A stretch of DNA of 64,000 nt from Cyclobacteriaceae bacterium (GTDB lineage Bacteria; Bacteroidota; Bacteroidia; Cytophagales; Cyclobacteriaceae). The DNA is taken from the NCBI GenBank assembly GCA_020436085.1, contig JAGQYM010000001.1:101023-165022 (forward strand), read 5' to 3'. Both the position numbers and the translations under genes were made by a program. A model generated the notes under the pieces. That model did no database searches, was not told the origin of the DNA, and saw only the letters and a list, made by a program, of their open reading frames with translations. Below, piece after piece: positions 17,635-26,975 of this stretch; positions within the stretch are counted from its first letter, which is position 1, and each line of letters opens with the position of its first letter.

Positions 17635-18633
17635 ATGAGGATATTGGTTTTTGGCATTTTGGTTATCGCCCTGTCGTGGAGTTGCAAAAATGAAAGTGAG
17701 GAAAAGTGTGCTTACATCCCTGACACCTCCTCCATCTCGGTGGATATTGATATCAGCCAACTGCAAGACTCTGTGGTAGTCTTCTCATCCAAGCAAGATC
17801 TTGTCGACTTTTTTTCCAGGCATACCGTAATGAGAGACGTGTTTTTCAACAGGTCAGCTTATCCAAGTGATTCGATGTTCATTAACGAGTTGTACAACCG
17901 GTTCTCCAATCCTTACTTCGATTCGTTGCTACTGGAAACCAAAATTGTATTTGGCGATTTGTCCTCTCTGCGTAATGAATTGAATACAGCCTTCAAAAAT
18001 TTCAGATACTACTATCCTGAAGTTGAAATGCCGAAAGTTGAAACAGTAATTACGGGACTCGAAACAGATGTGTTTGTGTCTGACTCCCTGGTTATCATTG
18101 GGCTGGATTATTTTCTCGGAGATGGCGCCAAATACCGGCCCAATATGTATGACTATATTCTCAGAAGGTATGAGAAAGACTTTGTTGTCCCATCGATCAT
18201 GCTGCTTTATGGAATTGATAGTCGCTACAACAAAACGAATCTTGAAGATCGAACAGTGCTAGCCGATATGATCTCTTACGGCAAAACTTATTACTTCGCT
18301 AAGCAAATGCTTCCCTGTGTTCCCGACAGTATATTGATCGGATACACACGCGAAGAAATTGAGGGCTCCCGGAGAAACAGTGATCTGATTTGGAAACGAC
18401 TAGTAGAAGATGAAGTATTTTATGCCACCAGTCATTTGGTAAAACAGAAATACATTGCCGAAAGGCCAAAGACACTGGAAGTGGGAGAGAAATGCCCGGG
18501 CCGCATCGCCACCTGGGTGGGTTGGGAAATCGTTAAAAAATATGCAGAGGTATCCAATGAGTCACTGCCGGAGGTCATGGCCAATCCTGATGCCAAGGCC
18601 ATTTTCAATAAATCACGATATAAGCCGCTATAA
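17635..18633 (+). CDS. gldB: Gliding motility lipoprotein GldB-like
   Basis: A 332-residue lipoprotein with signal MRILVFGILVIALSWSC (lipobox Cys about 17). The body carries GldB-type segments, notably YFLGDGAKYRPNMYDYILRR, followed by VPSIMLLYG, and the late WKRLVEDEVFYATSHL and PGRIATWVGWEIVKKY. GldB is needed for gliding motility in Flavobacterium; its homologues also occur in non-gliding Bacteroidota. Its fold resembles DUF2268-type metallopeptidases but without a clear HExxH. ATG 17635 is preferred to GTG 17617 because it begins the signal peptide. Confidence 0.85.
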   Translation: MRILVFGILVIALSWSCKNESEEKCAYIPDTSSISVDIDISQLQDSVVVFSSKQDLVDFFSRHTVMRDVFFNRSAYPSDSMFINELYNRFSNPYFDSLLLETKIVFGDLSSLRNELNTAFKNFRYYYPEVEMPKVETVITGLETDVFVSDSLVIIGLDYFLGDGAKYRPNMYDYILRRYEKDFVVPSIMLLYGIDSRYNKTNLEDRTVLADMISYGKTYYFAKQMLPCVPDSILIGYTREEIEGSRRNSDLIWKRLVEDEVFYATSHLVKQKYIAERPKTLEVGEKCPGRIATWVGWEIVKKYAEVSNESLPEVMANPDAKAIFNKSRYKPL

Positions 18634-19800
18634 GGGCTGAGCAGCCGCGCGTGTTCCTTTGATTATTGAAGCAAACTGCTCGCTCAGTATACTTCTTGAG
18701 TACTTGCTCTCTGCCAACGCTCGTCCGTTGTTCTGATATCTTTCAAGTAGCGCGGGGTCATTAATGAATGGCTTTATCTTTCGGACGAAATCCGAAGGAT
18801 CATATGCATCCACAGAAATTCCGCATCGTGCTGACTCAATTTCTTCCTTAATCCAGCCATCAAAATTGATGACGACAAGTTTGCCTGCAGCCAACGCATC
18901 AAAAAATTTATTGGGAGAACCCGTCTCCAATATCGGAACAGGCTTATAAGAGATCAAAGCCGCATCAGTCACCTTCAACACTTCCCGCACACCCTCTCGG
19001 TTAGCAAAGTCGAGGATGGTGATATTTTCCAGCTTTGTTGAATTCACGAGGTTCTCTAACCTTTTTTTCTCTGCCCCAGCTCCACACAAAATAAAGTGAA
19101 TGGGAAGCGATGCTTTGCGAGCTGCATTGGCACAAGCAATAAAAAAATCAAGTCCATTGGCTATTCCAAGTGCACCAATATAAGACACGACAAATTTGTC
19201 GTCTTTCTTAATCCTTTCCTTCCGGAAAAAATCTGTGTCCGCCATGTTTGGAAGCATGTGAACTACTTTACCTGGTGTCTTCTTGGTGATCTCAAGCTTG
19301 ATTGCGGGAGATAAAGCAACAACCGATTCAGCCGCGTTGTATATTCTTTTCTCCAACGCATACAGCGATCTCTTGACAAAGTAGTTGTTGATAAAGCCCA
19401 ACTGGATAGGTGCCTCCGGCCACAGGTCGCCCACTTCAAACACAAAAGGTATTCCGAACTTCCTCTTGAGTCTCAAGGCCACCAGCCCGACTGTAAGCGG
19501 CACCGAAATCGCATAGCACAAATCAACTTGAGTAAGGCTCTTTGCTAGCGCGGTCGCCTTATTCGCAAATCGCAGAAAAGATTGGATTCGTCTTGCTGCA
19601 CCATAACTGTTGTCATAAGGAACTGAGAGGTAGAGAACATCAATTCCATCGATGTTCTCCTTTGTGTACGGATCATTATGTCCAGTAATGACGGTGACAT
19701 CAATGCCACGATCAACGAGAGCTTTGGCCAAATAGTACGATCGGATAGCTCCGCCTTTGTAAGGAGTTTTAAAATGTTGGTGAAGCAGTAAAACTTTCAC
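18628..19800 (-). CDS. Family 4-type glycosyltransferase
   Basis: A 390-residue GT-B enzyme: N-terminal VKVLLLHQHFKTPYKGGAIR with an acceptor-side glycine motif, central FVVSYIGALGIANGLDFF, and a C-terminal donor site with the E-x7-E-like segment VPILETGSPNKFFDALAAGK typical of GT4. No membrane helix. It probably adds a sugar to a surface glycan. Start taken as GTG 19800: a TTTCTTTG box ends four bases upstream, and the protein starts directly with the first beta strand; a TTG or ATG start further out would add an unlikely tail. Its stop overlaps gldB by six bases on the opposite strand. Confidence 0.88.
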   Translation of the reverse strand: MKVLLLHQHFKTPYKGGAIRSYYLAKALVDRGIDVTVITGHNDPYTKENIDGIDVLYLSVPYDNSYGAARRIQSFLRFANKATALAKSLTQVDLCYAISVPLTVGLVALRLKRKFGIPFVFEVGDLWPEAPIQLGFINNYFVKRSLYALEKRIYNAAESVVALSPAIKLEITKKTPGKVVHMLPNMADTDFFRKERIKKDDKFVVSYIGALGIANGLDFFIACANAARKASLPIHFILCGAGAEKKRLENLVNSTKLENITILDFANREGVREVLKVTDAALISYKPVPILETGSPNKFFDALAAGKLVVINFDGWIKEEIESARCGISVDAYDPSDFVRKIKPFINDPALLERYQNNGRALAESKYSRSILSEQFASIIKGTRAAAQPL

Positions 19801-19804
19801 GCTG

Positions 19805-19812
19805 CAAAGAAA
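19805..19812 (-). promoter_or_regulatory. -7-type box before the glycosyltransferase gene
   Basis: On the minus strand TTTCTTTG (plus 19805-19812) is one base from the TAnnTTTG -7 consensus and is followed by four bases and the GTG start. A TTG lies 18 nt further upstream, near the -33 position. Confidence 0.45.
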
Positions 19813-19862
19813 GCGCAAATGCGGACTCAGCAAGGTGATGCGCTGAGAATTTTGGAAACCAC

Positions 19863-19887
19863 AGCCTGACCGGAGTTAAGTCAGGCT
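19863..19887 (-). terminator. Hairpin after the sigma/small-protein unit
   Basis: AGCCTGAC at 19863-19870 and GTCAGGCT at 19880-19887 form a perfect 8-bp stem with a 9-nt loop. It lies 27 nt beyond the stop of the small gene read on the minus strand. No long T-run follows, so it may be a weak terminator or a transcript-end stabiliser. Confidence 0.4.
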
Positions 19888-19913
19888 AGTGGTGATGAGT
19901 TTTAATGAGATAA

Positions 19914-20144
19914 CTAATGTTTCTCCTGTAAGCCTCGGGCGTAATTTAGAATTCCGCTCACTGAGCGATCGGAAGGCTCCATTCGAAGTTCGTCTATCTG
20001 ACTCTTCATTGTCACCAACTCTTTGTATTGCTTTTGCAATTCAGAGTCGCAGATCAAGGCCTTGTTAATCTCCCGCGTCTCCTTCTCCGTAGTCTCGCGG
20101 TATAAATACCTGATCAGATCGTCTTGGGTAAAGGTTTGGGTCAT
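19914..20144 (-). CDS. Small protein overlapping an ECF sigma gene
   Basis: A 76-residue acidic/basic helical protein (MTQTFTQDDLIRYLYRETTEKE and onwards) with a ILNYARGL tail. Start is ATG 20144 (a TTG two codons earlier is also open). The first 80 nt overlap the end of the ECF sigma gene in another frame. It has no zinc-binding HxxxCxxC motif and no membrane helix, so it is not a standard anti-sigma factor; the position suggests a sigma-partner role. Confidence 0.7.
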   Translation of the reverse strand: MTQTFTQDDLIRYLYRETTEKETREINKALICDSELQKQYKELVTMKSQIDELRMEPSDRSVSGILNYARGLQEKH

Positions 20145-20718
20145 AGGCAATATGTTGTTTTGTCATTTTCTTTCGCAGGTTGATAAGTGCATAGCGCATT
20201 CTGCCCAGGGCAGTGTTAATGCTTACTCCGGTTCTGTCGGCTATCTCCTGAAAACTCATTTGGAGATAGTGGCGCATAATTAGCACTTGTTTCTGTTCTA
20301 TCGGAAGTTCTTTGATTAGACCTCTCAGCTTGCGCTTGGTGTCGCGTTGCTGTTGAGCATTTTCAAAAGACTCATCGGCAAATTGCATAGAGTCGAAAAG
20401 TCTGCTGCCTTCTTCCAACACAATTTCAGGATGTCTTTTATTTTTCCTGAAATGATCAATGGCCAGGTTGTGCGCAATGCGGCTAAGCCACGGAAGAAAC
20501 TTGCCCTCTTCATTATAGCGCCCTCCCTTGATTGTGTTGATAGCTTTGATAAAAGTTTCCTGGAGGAGATCCTCCGCCACGTAACGGTCCTTTACGATGA
20601 GGTAAATAGCCGTGTAAACTCGCGATTTGTGCCTTAGAAGTAGCATCTCGAAAGCCTCTTCGTTACCATTTTGATAAAGCGTAACCAGTTCCTGGTCGCT
20701 TACTCTTCTGTCTATCAT
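20065..20718 (-). CDS. ECF-type RNA polymerase sigma factor
   Basis: A 217-residue sigma-70 family protein. Region 2: LVTLYQNGNEEAFEMLLLRH through AEDLLQETFIKAI and LSRIAHNLAIDHFRKNKRHP. Region 4: LIKELPIEQKQVLIMRHYLQM, then an HTH with SFQEIADRTGVSINTALGRMRYA. After region 4 (LRKKM) it carries an unusual 30-residue tail rich in D, P, R and G that is encoded by sequence shared with the next gene. It recruits RNA polymerase to specific promoters; the stimulus is unknown. Confidence 0.93.
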   Translation of the reverse strand: MIDRRVSDQELVTLYQNGNEEAFEMLLLRHKSRVYTAIYLIVKDRYVAEDLLQETFIKAINTIKGGRYNEEGKFLPWLSRIAHNLAIDHFRKNKRHPEIVLEEGSRLFDSMQFADESFENAQQQRDTKRKLRGLIKELPIEQKQVLIMRHYLQMSFQEIADRTGVSINTALGRMRYALINLRKKMTKQHIAYDPNLYPRRSDQVFIPRDYGEGDAGD

Positions 20719-20899
20719 TCTGTCTCACTTTTAGGTAACGTAGATGTCTCTCTCGATAGTGTGTGGGTTAGGTTTATTAATTTCTGGATCGAAAAGGTAG
20801 AAATATTATAATTGGAGGCAAAAAAATAATGCGAAAATATTGCCTGTTAAAGATTTTCTTTTGCTATTTGAGCCCGATTTTTTTGAGATATACAACCAC

Positions 20900-21265
20900 A
20901 TGGGTGATACTAAAAAACGAGTGATAAAAAGTCTGGACACCCTCCCGGACGAACTGAAGGACCTGGTGAAGAGGCAGTATCCTAATGGCTATGAGACCAG
21001 CATTTCGCGGATCATGAATGCCAAGAAGGAACCCATTTTTGTTTTTCCTCTGGAGACAGAAGATTCTGTTTACCTGGTTAAAGTTCCGGCCACGAAAAAC
21101 AGCGATGGAGGCTACGATGTAGAGTCAAGTGAGAAAGAGGAGTTCGACTCGGACAATGACGATGACTTTGACAATGATAATTACAACAGCAAAGACTCCG
21201 ATTTTGAGGAAGACAACGAGGGGTCTCGCAAGGATCCAAGCTACGATCCTGATTTTGACGATTAG
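20900..21265 (+). CDS. Hypothetical protein with very acidic C-terminal tail
   Basis: A 121-residue protein. Residues 1-70 form a compact domain (TKKRVIKSLDTLPDELKDLVKRQYPNGYE and a beta hairpin with EPIFVFPLETEDSVYLVKVP). The last 45 residues are almost only D, E, N and S, with runs such as DSDNDDDFDNDNYNS, and are probably disordered. ATG 20900 is preferred to TTG 20840. It is closed by a strong terminator and lies ahead of uvrA. Acidic-tail proteins often bind cations, basic proteins or DNA-binding partners; none can be named. Confidence 0.7.
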   Translation: MGDTKKRVIKSLDTLPDELKDLVKRQYPNGYETSISRIMNAKKEPIFVFPLETEDSVYLVKVPATKNSDGGYDVESSEKEEFDSDNDDDFDNDNYNSKDSDFEEDNEGSRKDPSYDPDFDD

Positions 21266-21295
21266 TTTTTAAGATTTTCTCTATACCTAAACCGT

Positions 21296-21332
21296 GACAC
21301 CATCTTGAGTTCAAGATGGTGTCTTATTTTTT
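21296..21332 (+). terminator. Strong Rho-independent terminator
   Basis: GACACCATCTTGA at 21296-21308 and its perfect complement TCAAGATGGTGTC at 21311-21323 form a 13-bp stem with a minimal loop, followed by TTATTTTTT. It ends the acidic-tail gene transcript and separates it from uvrA. Confidence 0.9.
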
Positions 21333-21356
21333 AGACCTCATTGCCACGCAATTCAT

Positions 21357-21364
21357 TAATTTTG
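21357..21364 (+). promoter_or_regulatory. -7-type box before uvrA
   Basis: TAATTTTG matches the Bacteroidota TAnnTTTG -7 element and ends seven bases before the uvrA ATG, implying a leader of only a few bases. No clear -33 TTG at 19 nt was seen. Confidence 0.5.
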
Positions 21365-21371
21365 CAGGCTC

Positions 21372-24200
21372 ATGACCAAGCCGTCCGTGTTTACTGAACC
21401 TCAACTTGATCAACTCGATCCCAAAGAGTTTATCATCATAAAAAGGGCGAGGGTCAACAATCTCAAGAACTTAAGTGTCGCGATTCCACGAAATAAATTC
21501 GTGGTCATTACCGGGCTCTCCGGTTCTGGGAAATCTTCTCTGGCATTTGACACACTATTTGCCGAAGGGCAACGGATGTATGTCGAAAGTTTGAGCTCTT
21601 ATGCCCGCCAATTTCTTGGTAGAATGGAGAAGCCCGATGTAGACTATATCCGGGGAGTATCTCCGGCCATTGCCATTGAGCAAAAGGTAAATACACGCAA
21701 CCCAAGATCTACAGTAGGAACAACTACAGAGATTTACGATTACTTAAAACTGCTGTTCGCACGCGTTGGCAAAACTTATTCTCCGGTGAGTGGTGAGATT
21801 GTGTCAAGGGATACGGTGACGTCAGTACTGGATCGTATTCATCAACTGAAGGATGGTACGAAAATCATGGTGGCCTGCCCACTCAAGATCACCAGAGGGA
21901 GGAAACTGGAAGACGAGCTGAATCTTTTGCTTAGTAAAGGTTTTGCCCGCATACTCGTCAATGGCGAGATGAGGTTCATTGAAGAGATTCTCAATGACAA
22001 GAAAAAACCAGCTAAGTCATCAGCGTTTGAAGTACTCATCGACAGGGCAGTAACGAACAAAGAGGATGAGGATCTTACCTTCCGACTTTCAGATTCAGTT
22101 CAAACCGCATTTTTTGAGGGTCATGGCGACTGCACAGTTTATGTAGATGGTACCAAGCCAGTTTCGTTCTCTGACCGGTTTGAGCTAGATGGCATTTCGT
22201 TTACCGAGCCATCTGTAAATCTTTTTAGCTTCAACAATCCTTATGGTGCGTGCCGCACATGCGAGGGATTTGGAAAGGTTTTGGGTATTGATGAAGACCT
22301 CGTCATTCCGGACAAAAGCCTCTCCGTTTACGAAGGCGCTATTGCACCATGGCGCAGCGCAACTATGGGTAAGTGGCTAAAGCCACTGATAACAAATGGG
22401 ATCAAATTCGATTTCCCGATTCATCGCAGTTACTCTGATCTTACGCAAAAAGAAAAAGAACTTCTGTGGAGTGGAAATGAGCATTTCGATGGCATCAATG
22501 ATTTCTTCAAGTATCTCGGAACGAAGATGCACAAGATTCAGTACAGGGTTATGCTGTCCCGCTATCGCGGGCGCACCACATGCCCAGACTGTAGGGGAAC
22601 ACGGCTGCGCAAAGATGCTTCATACGTAAAGATCAGCGATACTTCTATTACCGATCTGGTTTTGATGCCGCTGGAGGAGGTGGCACAGTTTTTTGATAAC
22701 CTCAAACTGACAGACTACGAGAAAAAAGTAAGCGACCGGATATTAAAAGAAATTCGTTCTCGTGTTGACTATATGATCAGGGTAGGACTTGGCTACCTCA
22801 CCTTGAATCGTCTCACCTCCACTTTGTCCGGAGGGGAGTTTCAGCGGATCAAGCTCGCAACTGCATTGGGCAGCGCTTTGGTTGGGTCCATGTACATCAT
22901 GGATGAGCCGAGCATTGGCCTACATCCACGTGACACTGACCGAATGATCGAAGTGCTGAAATCACTGCGCGATCTGGGAAACACAGTCATTGTGGTAGAG
23001 CACGAGGAGGAGATTATGCGGGCTGCAGATCAGATTATCGACATTGGCCCAGATGCAGGAGCACATGGTGGAGAGCTGGTGTACCAGGGTATGCTTTCAG
23101 ATTTAAACGGGAAGGTGCAATCACACACCACCAACTATCTAAGCAAGAAAGAAGAGATTAAAGTGCCAGCCAAGAGGAGGAAGTGGAAGGATTCAATAGT
23201 TGTGTCGGGTGCACGAGAAAATAACCTAAAAAACCTTCGGGTTGAGTTTCCATTGGGCACGCTTACAGTAGTGACAGGTGTGAGTGGCAGCGGAAAGTCT
23301 ACTTTGATTAAAAAAATTCTTTACCCGGCAATCGGTCGCGTCAATGGCTCGGTAGCTGAAACCCCCGGCAGATACGACAAGTTGGAAGGCGACATTGCAA
23401 GGATCACACAGGTGGAATTTGTAGATCAAAATCCGATTGGAAAATCATCAAGATCGAATCCGATCAGTTATGTGAAAGCCTATGATGCCATCAGGCAACT
23501 TTTCTCAGATCAGCCGCTGAGTAAGCAACGTGGTTATAAACCTTCACACTACTCTTTCAATGTGGAAGGTGGCCGTTGTGAAACTTGTCAGGGAGAAGGC
23601 GAGACTAAAGTAGAGATGCAGTTTATGGCTGACATTTTTCTGAAGTGTGAAACTTGTCATGGCAAACGATTCAAACAAGAAGTTCTTGAGGTTGAGTACG
23701 AAGGAAAAAACATCGCGGACATTCTTGATATGACTGTGGAGTCTGCTCTTGAGTTCTTCAAAGACAAGAAAGCAGTCTACGATAGAATATTGCCGCTGTA
23801 TGAGGTGGGGCTCGGTTATGTAAAGCTCGGCCAAAGTTCAAACTCACTTAGTGGAGGTGAGGCTCAGCGTGTGAAGCTAGCCTCATTCCTAGGCAAAAAG
23901 AATTCCGACACCAACGAACACATCCTTTTCATTTTTGATGAACCCACTACCGGGCTTCACTTCCACGACATTAGCAAACTTCTCAAGGCAATAAATGCCC
24001 TTGTAGATGAAGGTCACACTGTGATTGTAATAGAGCACAATCTGGAAGTTATCAAATGTGCCGACTGGATTATCGATCTTGGACCGGAGGGTGGAGAAAA
24101 AAAAGGAGGTCAATTATTGTTTGCAGGCACTCCAGAAGACATGGTAAAAATCAACAAGGGATATACTGCTTCATTTTTGAAGACAAAGTTGAAAGGTTAG
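21372..24200 (+). CDS. uvrA: Excinuclease ABC subunit A
   Basis: A 942-residue damage-recognition ATPase of nucleotide excision repair. Two ABC ATPase halves: first Walker [10 protein letters not shown] at residues 48-56, second GVSGSGKST near 636; signature [12 protein letters not shown] and [12 protein letters not shown]; Walker B with MDEPSIGLH and FDEPTTGLH. Zinc-binding CxxC pairs are visible ([32 protein letters not shown]). UvrB/DNA-contact region ([17 protein letters not shown]) is normal. The length is typical. Its stop shares TTAG with the convergent DUF4440 gene. Confidence 0.97.
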   Translation: MTKPSVFTEPQLDQLDPKEFIIIKRARVNNLKNLSVAIPRNKFVVITGLSGSGKSSLAFDTLFAEGQRMYVESLSSYARQFLGRMEKPDVDYIRGVSPAIAIEQKVNTRNPRSTVGTTTEIYDYLKLLFARVGKTYSPVSGEIVSRDTVTSVLDRIHQLKDGTKIMVACPLKITRGRKLEDELNLLLSKGFARILVNGEMRFIEEILNDKKKPAKSSAFEVLIDRAVTNKEDEDLTFRLSDSVQTAFFEGHGDCTVYVDGTKPVSFSDRFELDGISFTEPSVNLFSFNNPYGACRTCEGFGKVLGIDEDLVIPDKSLSVYEGAIAPWRSATMGKWLKPLITNGIKFDFPIHRSYSDLTQKEKELLWSGNEHFDGINDFFKYLGTKMHKIQYRVMLSRYRGRTTCPDCRGTRLRKDASYVKISDTSITDLVLMPLEEVAQFFDNLKLTDYEKKVSDRILKEIRSRVDYMIRVGLGYLTLNRLTSTLSGGEFQRIKLATALGSALVGSMYIMDEPSIGLHPRDTDRMIEVLKSLRDLGNTVIVVEHEEEIMRAADQIIDIGPDAGAHGGELVYQGMLSDLNGKVQSHTTNYLSKKEEIKVPAKRRKWKDSIVVSGARENNLKNLRVEFPLGTLTVVTGVSGSGKSTLIKKILYPAIGRVNGSVAETPGRYDKLEGDIARITQVEFVDQNPIGKSSRSNPISYVKAYDAIRQLFSDQPLSKQRGYKPSHYSFNVEGGRCETCQGEGETKVEMQFMADIFLKCETCHGKRFKQEVLEVEYEGKNIADILDMTVESALEFFKDKKAVYDRILPLYEVGLGYVKLGQSSNSLSGGEAQRVKLASFLGKKNSDTNEHILFIFDEPTTGLHFHDISKLLKAINALVDEGHTVIVIEHNLEVIKCADWIIDLGPEGGEKKGGQLLFAGTPEDMVKINKGYTASFLKTKLKG

Positions 24201-24670
24201 TCTTTCACCTTTTCCCTCTCCTCCCAACCTCGGGCACGATTGTTCCAAATGTCGTGATACATCTGCCACTCTCCCTGTTCATTCTTTTTCCAAATGATCA
24301 GGTACTTTCCGGAATACAGATCGTGTTTTTCGCCTCCATACTCAGCCTGAGAATACCAATACCCATTATCAAAAGCGAGATTGCCAATAATTTCAAGTTT
24401 GTCCGACTTGGACTTATGAAAAATCTGATGATAAGTAGTGTCGCGTGTCCAGAATTTATAAATCGCTTCTCGGCCGTAAATCATATCCTGTCCGGGAGAC
24501 ATCAAAACCGCATCGTCCGTGTAGATCGATACCATGGTTCTATAATCTCCTTTGACATAAGCATCTGAAAATCTGTCAGCCGCCTTTTGAATTGCGATTT
24601 GATCCGCGTTCTGAGCCAGCACCGCATCACAAGACGCAGCAAAAATTATTAAAGTCAGCAGGTACTTCAT
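24197..24670 (-). CDS. Exported SnoaL/DUF4440-like protein
   Basis: A 157-residue protein with a signal peptide (MKYLLTLIIFAASCDAVLAQ) and an NTF2-like alpha-plus-beta cone: AADRFSDAYVKGDYRTMVSIYTDDAVL, then GREAIYKFW and a final GKYLIIWKKNEQGEWQMYHDIWN strand. Such DUF4440 domains bind small hydrophobic ligands or act as ketosteroid isomerase-like enzymes; function here unknown. Confidence 0.85.
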   Translation of the reverse strand: MKYLLTLIIFAASCDAVLAQNADQIAIQKAADRFSDAYVKGDYRTMVSIYTDDAVLMSPGQDMIYGREAIYKFWTRDTTYHQIFHKSKSDKLEIIGNLAFDNGYWYSQAEYGGEKHDLYSGKYLIIWKKNEQGEWQMYHDIWNNRARGWEEREKVKD

Positions 24671-24795
24671 TGATGGGTGTGTTTAATCTTCAACAAACGA
24701 AATATTATGAGCAAGCTAAACGGCCACAAACTTTTTTAAGCCTTACGTAGCAATCGTTTGAAATGTTATAAATTGGCACTTTAATTTCCCTTTTT

Positions 24796-26151
24796 ATGGC
24801 TTCAAACGCAATTCTGGACAACGTAAGAAAACGCAATCCCAATGAACCTGAATTTATTCAGGCCGCACAGGAAGTAATCGAATCGCTATCACCTGTTCTC
24901 GAAAAGAACCCTGAATTCAACCGTCTGAGAATTCTGGAAAGAATTCTGGAACCGGAACGCCTGATTACATTCCGAATCACGTGGTTGGATGACAAAGGGG
25001 AGGTGCAAGTAAACCGTGGCTATCGTGTGCAGATGAATAGTGCGATTGGGCCATACAAAGGAGGACTTCGTTTTCATCCGTCTGTTACTCCAAGCGTGTT
25101 GAAGTTTTTGGCCTTTGAACAAATTTTCAAAAACGCCCTTACAGGAATACCTATGGGTGGTGGCAAAGGTGGCTCTGACTTTGATCCGAAGGGAAAAAGT
25201 GAAAATGAAATCATGAAATTCTGCCAGGCTTTTATGGGCGAACTGGCACGACACATTGATCACAGAACTGATGTGCCTGCGGGTGACATCGGTGTGGGAG
25301 GAAGAGAAATCGGATATCTCTTTGGAGCTTACAAAAAAATTAAAAACGAATTCACTGGCGTGTTAACTGGTAAGGGCATTGGTTGGGGTGGAAGTTTAAT
25401 CAGAACAGAAGCAACAGGTTATGGCCTGATCTACTTCGCAGAAAACATGCTGCAATACAAAGGGGATTCATTAAAAGGAAAAACCTGTATTGTATCGGGG
25501 TCAGGTAATGTAGCTCAATACTCAATTGAAAAAATTAATCAGATGGGTGCCAAAGCTGTGACAGCCTCCGACTCAAGCGGATTCATCTACGATGAAGCTG
25601 GTATTGTTGGTGAAAAATTGGAGTTCTTAAAAGATTTGAAGAATAACCGAAGAGGAAGGATTAAGGAATACGCTGATAAATTTAAGGGTACTACGTTTCA
25701 CGCAACTGATCCAAATGCAGATCACAACGAGCTTTGGACAATTAAAGCTGATTGTGCATTCCCCTGTGCTACACAAAACGAAATCAATGAGAAGGATGCC
25801 AACAACCTTGTAAAAGGTGGAATAAAATTATTAGGTGAGGGCGCCAACATGCCAACTACTATTGAAGGTATCAACGTGATCATCGATAATGGCGTGATGT
25901 ACTCACCAGGTAAAGCATCAAACGCAGGTGGCGTAGCTACTAGTGGGTTGGAGATGACACAAAACTATATGGGTCAAAACTGGACGCGTGAAGAAGTAGA
26001 TTCTAAACTTCAGGGTATCATGAAAAACATTCATGACACTTGCCTGGCCGCTGCTAAAGAGTACGGAAAGCCTGGTAACTATATGGTTGGGGCAAATATT
26101 GCAGGGTTCTTGAAGGTAGCGAATGCGATGAAGGCGCAGGGAGTAATTTGA
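24796..26151 (+). CDS. gdhA: NADP-type glutamate dehydrogenase
   Basis: A 451-residue enzyme that interconverts 2-oxoglutarate plus ammonium with glutamate. Substrate motifs: GPYKGGLRFHPSV, the catalytic Lys loop MGGGKGGSDFDPKGKS, and PAGDIGVGGREIGY. The dinucleotide domain begins KGKTCIVSGSGNVAQY. The length of about 450 and the GGSDFDPKG form point to the NADP-specific hexameric class. ATG start; solitary gene with a short gap before a DUF1330 gene. Confidence 0.95.
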   Translation: MASNAILDNVRKRNPNEPEFIQAAQEVIESLSPVLEKNPEFNRLRILERILEPERLITFRITWLDDKGEVQVNRGYRVQMNSAIGPYKGGLRFHPSVTPSVLKFLAFEQIFKNALTGIPMGGGKGGSDFDPKGKSENEIMKFCQAFMGELARHIDHRTDVPAGDIGVGGREIGYLFGAYKKIKNEFTGVLTGKGIGWGGSLIRTEATGYGLIYFAENMLQYKGDSLKGKTCIVSGSGNVAQYSIEKINQMGAKAVTASDSSGFIYDEAGIVGEKLEFLKDLKNNRRGRIKEYADKFKGTTFHATDPNADHNELWTIKADCAFPCATQNEINEKDANNLVKGGIKLLGEGANMPTTIEGINVIIDNGVMYSPGKASNAGGVATSGLEMTQNYMGQNWTREEVDSKLQGIMKNIHDTCLAAAKEYGKPGNYMVGANIAGFLKVANAMKAQGVI

Positions 26152-26172
26152 TTATTGATTTAATAAAATACG

Positions 26173-26460
26173 ATGCCAGCTTACATTATCGTTGACGTAG
26201 AAATAACCGATCCAAAAGAATACGAGGAATACAAAAAACACACACCTGGAAGTCTCGTTCCTTTTGATGGAAAGTTTCTCGCGCGCGGTGGAGAGACCAC
26301 CACACTCGAAGGCGACTGGAAGCCAGGTCGCATTGTGATTTTGGAATTCCCAACCATGGAAAAAGCAAAAGCGTGGTGGAATTCTCCGCTTTATGCGCCC
26401 GCAAAACTCATCCGGCAGCGAGCATCAAACACGAGAATGATTGCAGTAGAGGGCGCCTAG
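26173..26460 (+). CDS. DUF1330 protein
   Basis: A 95-residue dimeric ferredoxin-like alpha/beta barrel protein: AYIIVDVEITDPKEYEEYKKH, then GKFLARGGETTTLEGDW and an IVILEFPTMEKAKAWWNSPLY segment typical of DUF1330. Function unknown. It may share the gdhA transcript (21-nt gap). Its stop overlaps the facing gene by CTAG. Confidence 0.9.
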   Translation: MPAYIIVDVEITDPKEYEEYKKHTPGSLVPFDGKFLARGGETTTLEGDWKPGRIVILEFPTMEKAKAWWNSPLYAPAKLIRQRASNTRMIAVEGA

Positions 26461-26930
26461 ATCAGCGCCTCCACGAAATAGTAAAGCAAAGTCACGCTGA
26501 CGACCAGCTTAACCAAGGTGCCAAAGAGGAATCCAAAAAAGGATCCCAACGCTGCACGCAATGCCTGATCACCATTTCGGTGCCCCATCCACTCACCGAT
26601 AAAAGCACCAAAGAACGGCCCGAGTATAATGCCGATAGGACCAAACCAAAGCCCTACGATAAGGCCAATCGCACAACCCCAGATGCCATAACGTGTACCT
26701 CCAAAACGCTTTGTTCCGTACAGCGGCACTACGTAATCCAACGCAGTGACCACGACTACGACAATTGCCCAAATCACGAGAAAGCGCGTTGAGAAAATTG
26801 CAGTTGACGTGAGTTGCAACAGAAGTAGTGCAGCATAACTAAGTGGCGGGCCCGGAATCAGCGGGAGGATACATCCCACTAATCCAGCCAACATGAGAAG
26901 AGAGCTAATTACAATCCAAAGGACTTCCAT
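26457..26930 (-). CDS. DUF456 membrane protein
   Basis: A 157-residue membrane protein with several hydrophobic helices and the family's internal glycine-rich repeats: GLVGCILPLIPGPPLSY near the N-terminus, then GTRYGIWGCAIGLIVGLWF and PFFGAFIGEWMGHR. Function unknown. It converges with DUF1330 and its upstream region is only 45 nt from the serine hydrolase gene. Confidence 0.88.
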   Translation of the reverse strand: MEVLWIVISSLLMLAGLVGCILPLIPGPPLSYAALLLLQLTSTAIFSTRFLVIWAIVVVVVTALDYVVPLYGTKRFGGTRYGIWGCAIGLIVGLWFGPIGIILGPFFGAFIGEWMGHRNGDQALRAALGSFFGFLFGTLVKLVVSVTLLYYFVEALI

Positions 26931-26975
26931 GTCATTGAAAGTAAAATGTTTCCTTCGAATTGAGTAGTTTCCAAT

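Noticed and set aside
20829-20924. Short frame beginning ATG CGA AAA ahead of the acidic-tail protein
   Set aside because: Only about 31 codons, overlaps the better supported gene in another frame and has no recognisable features.
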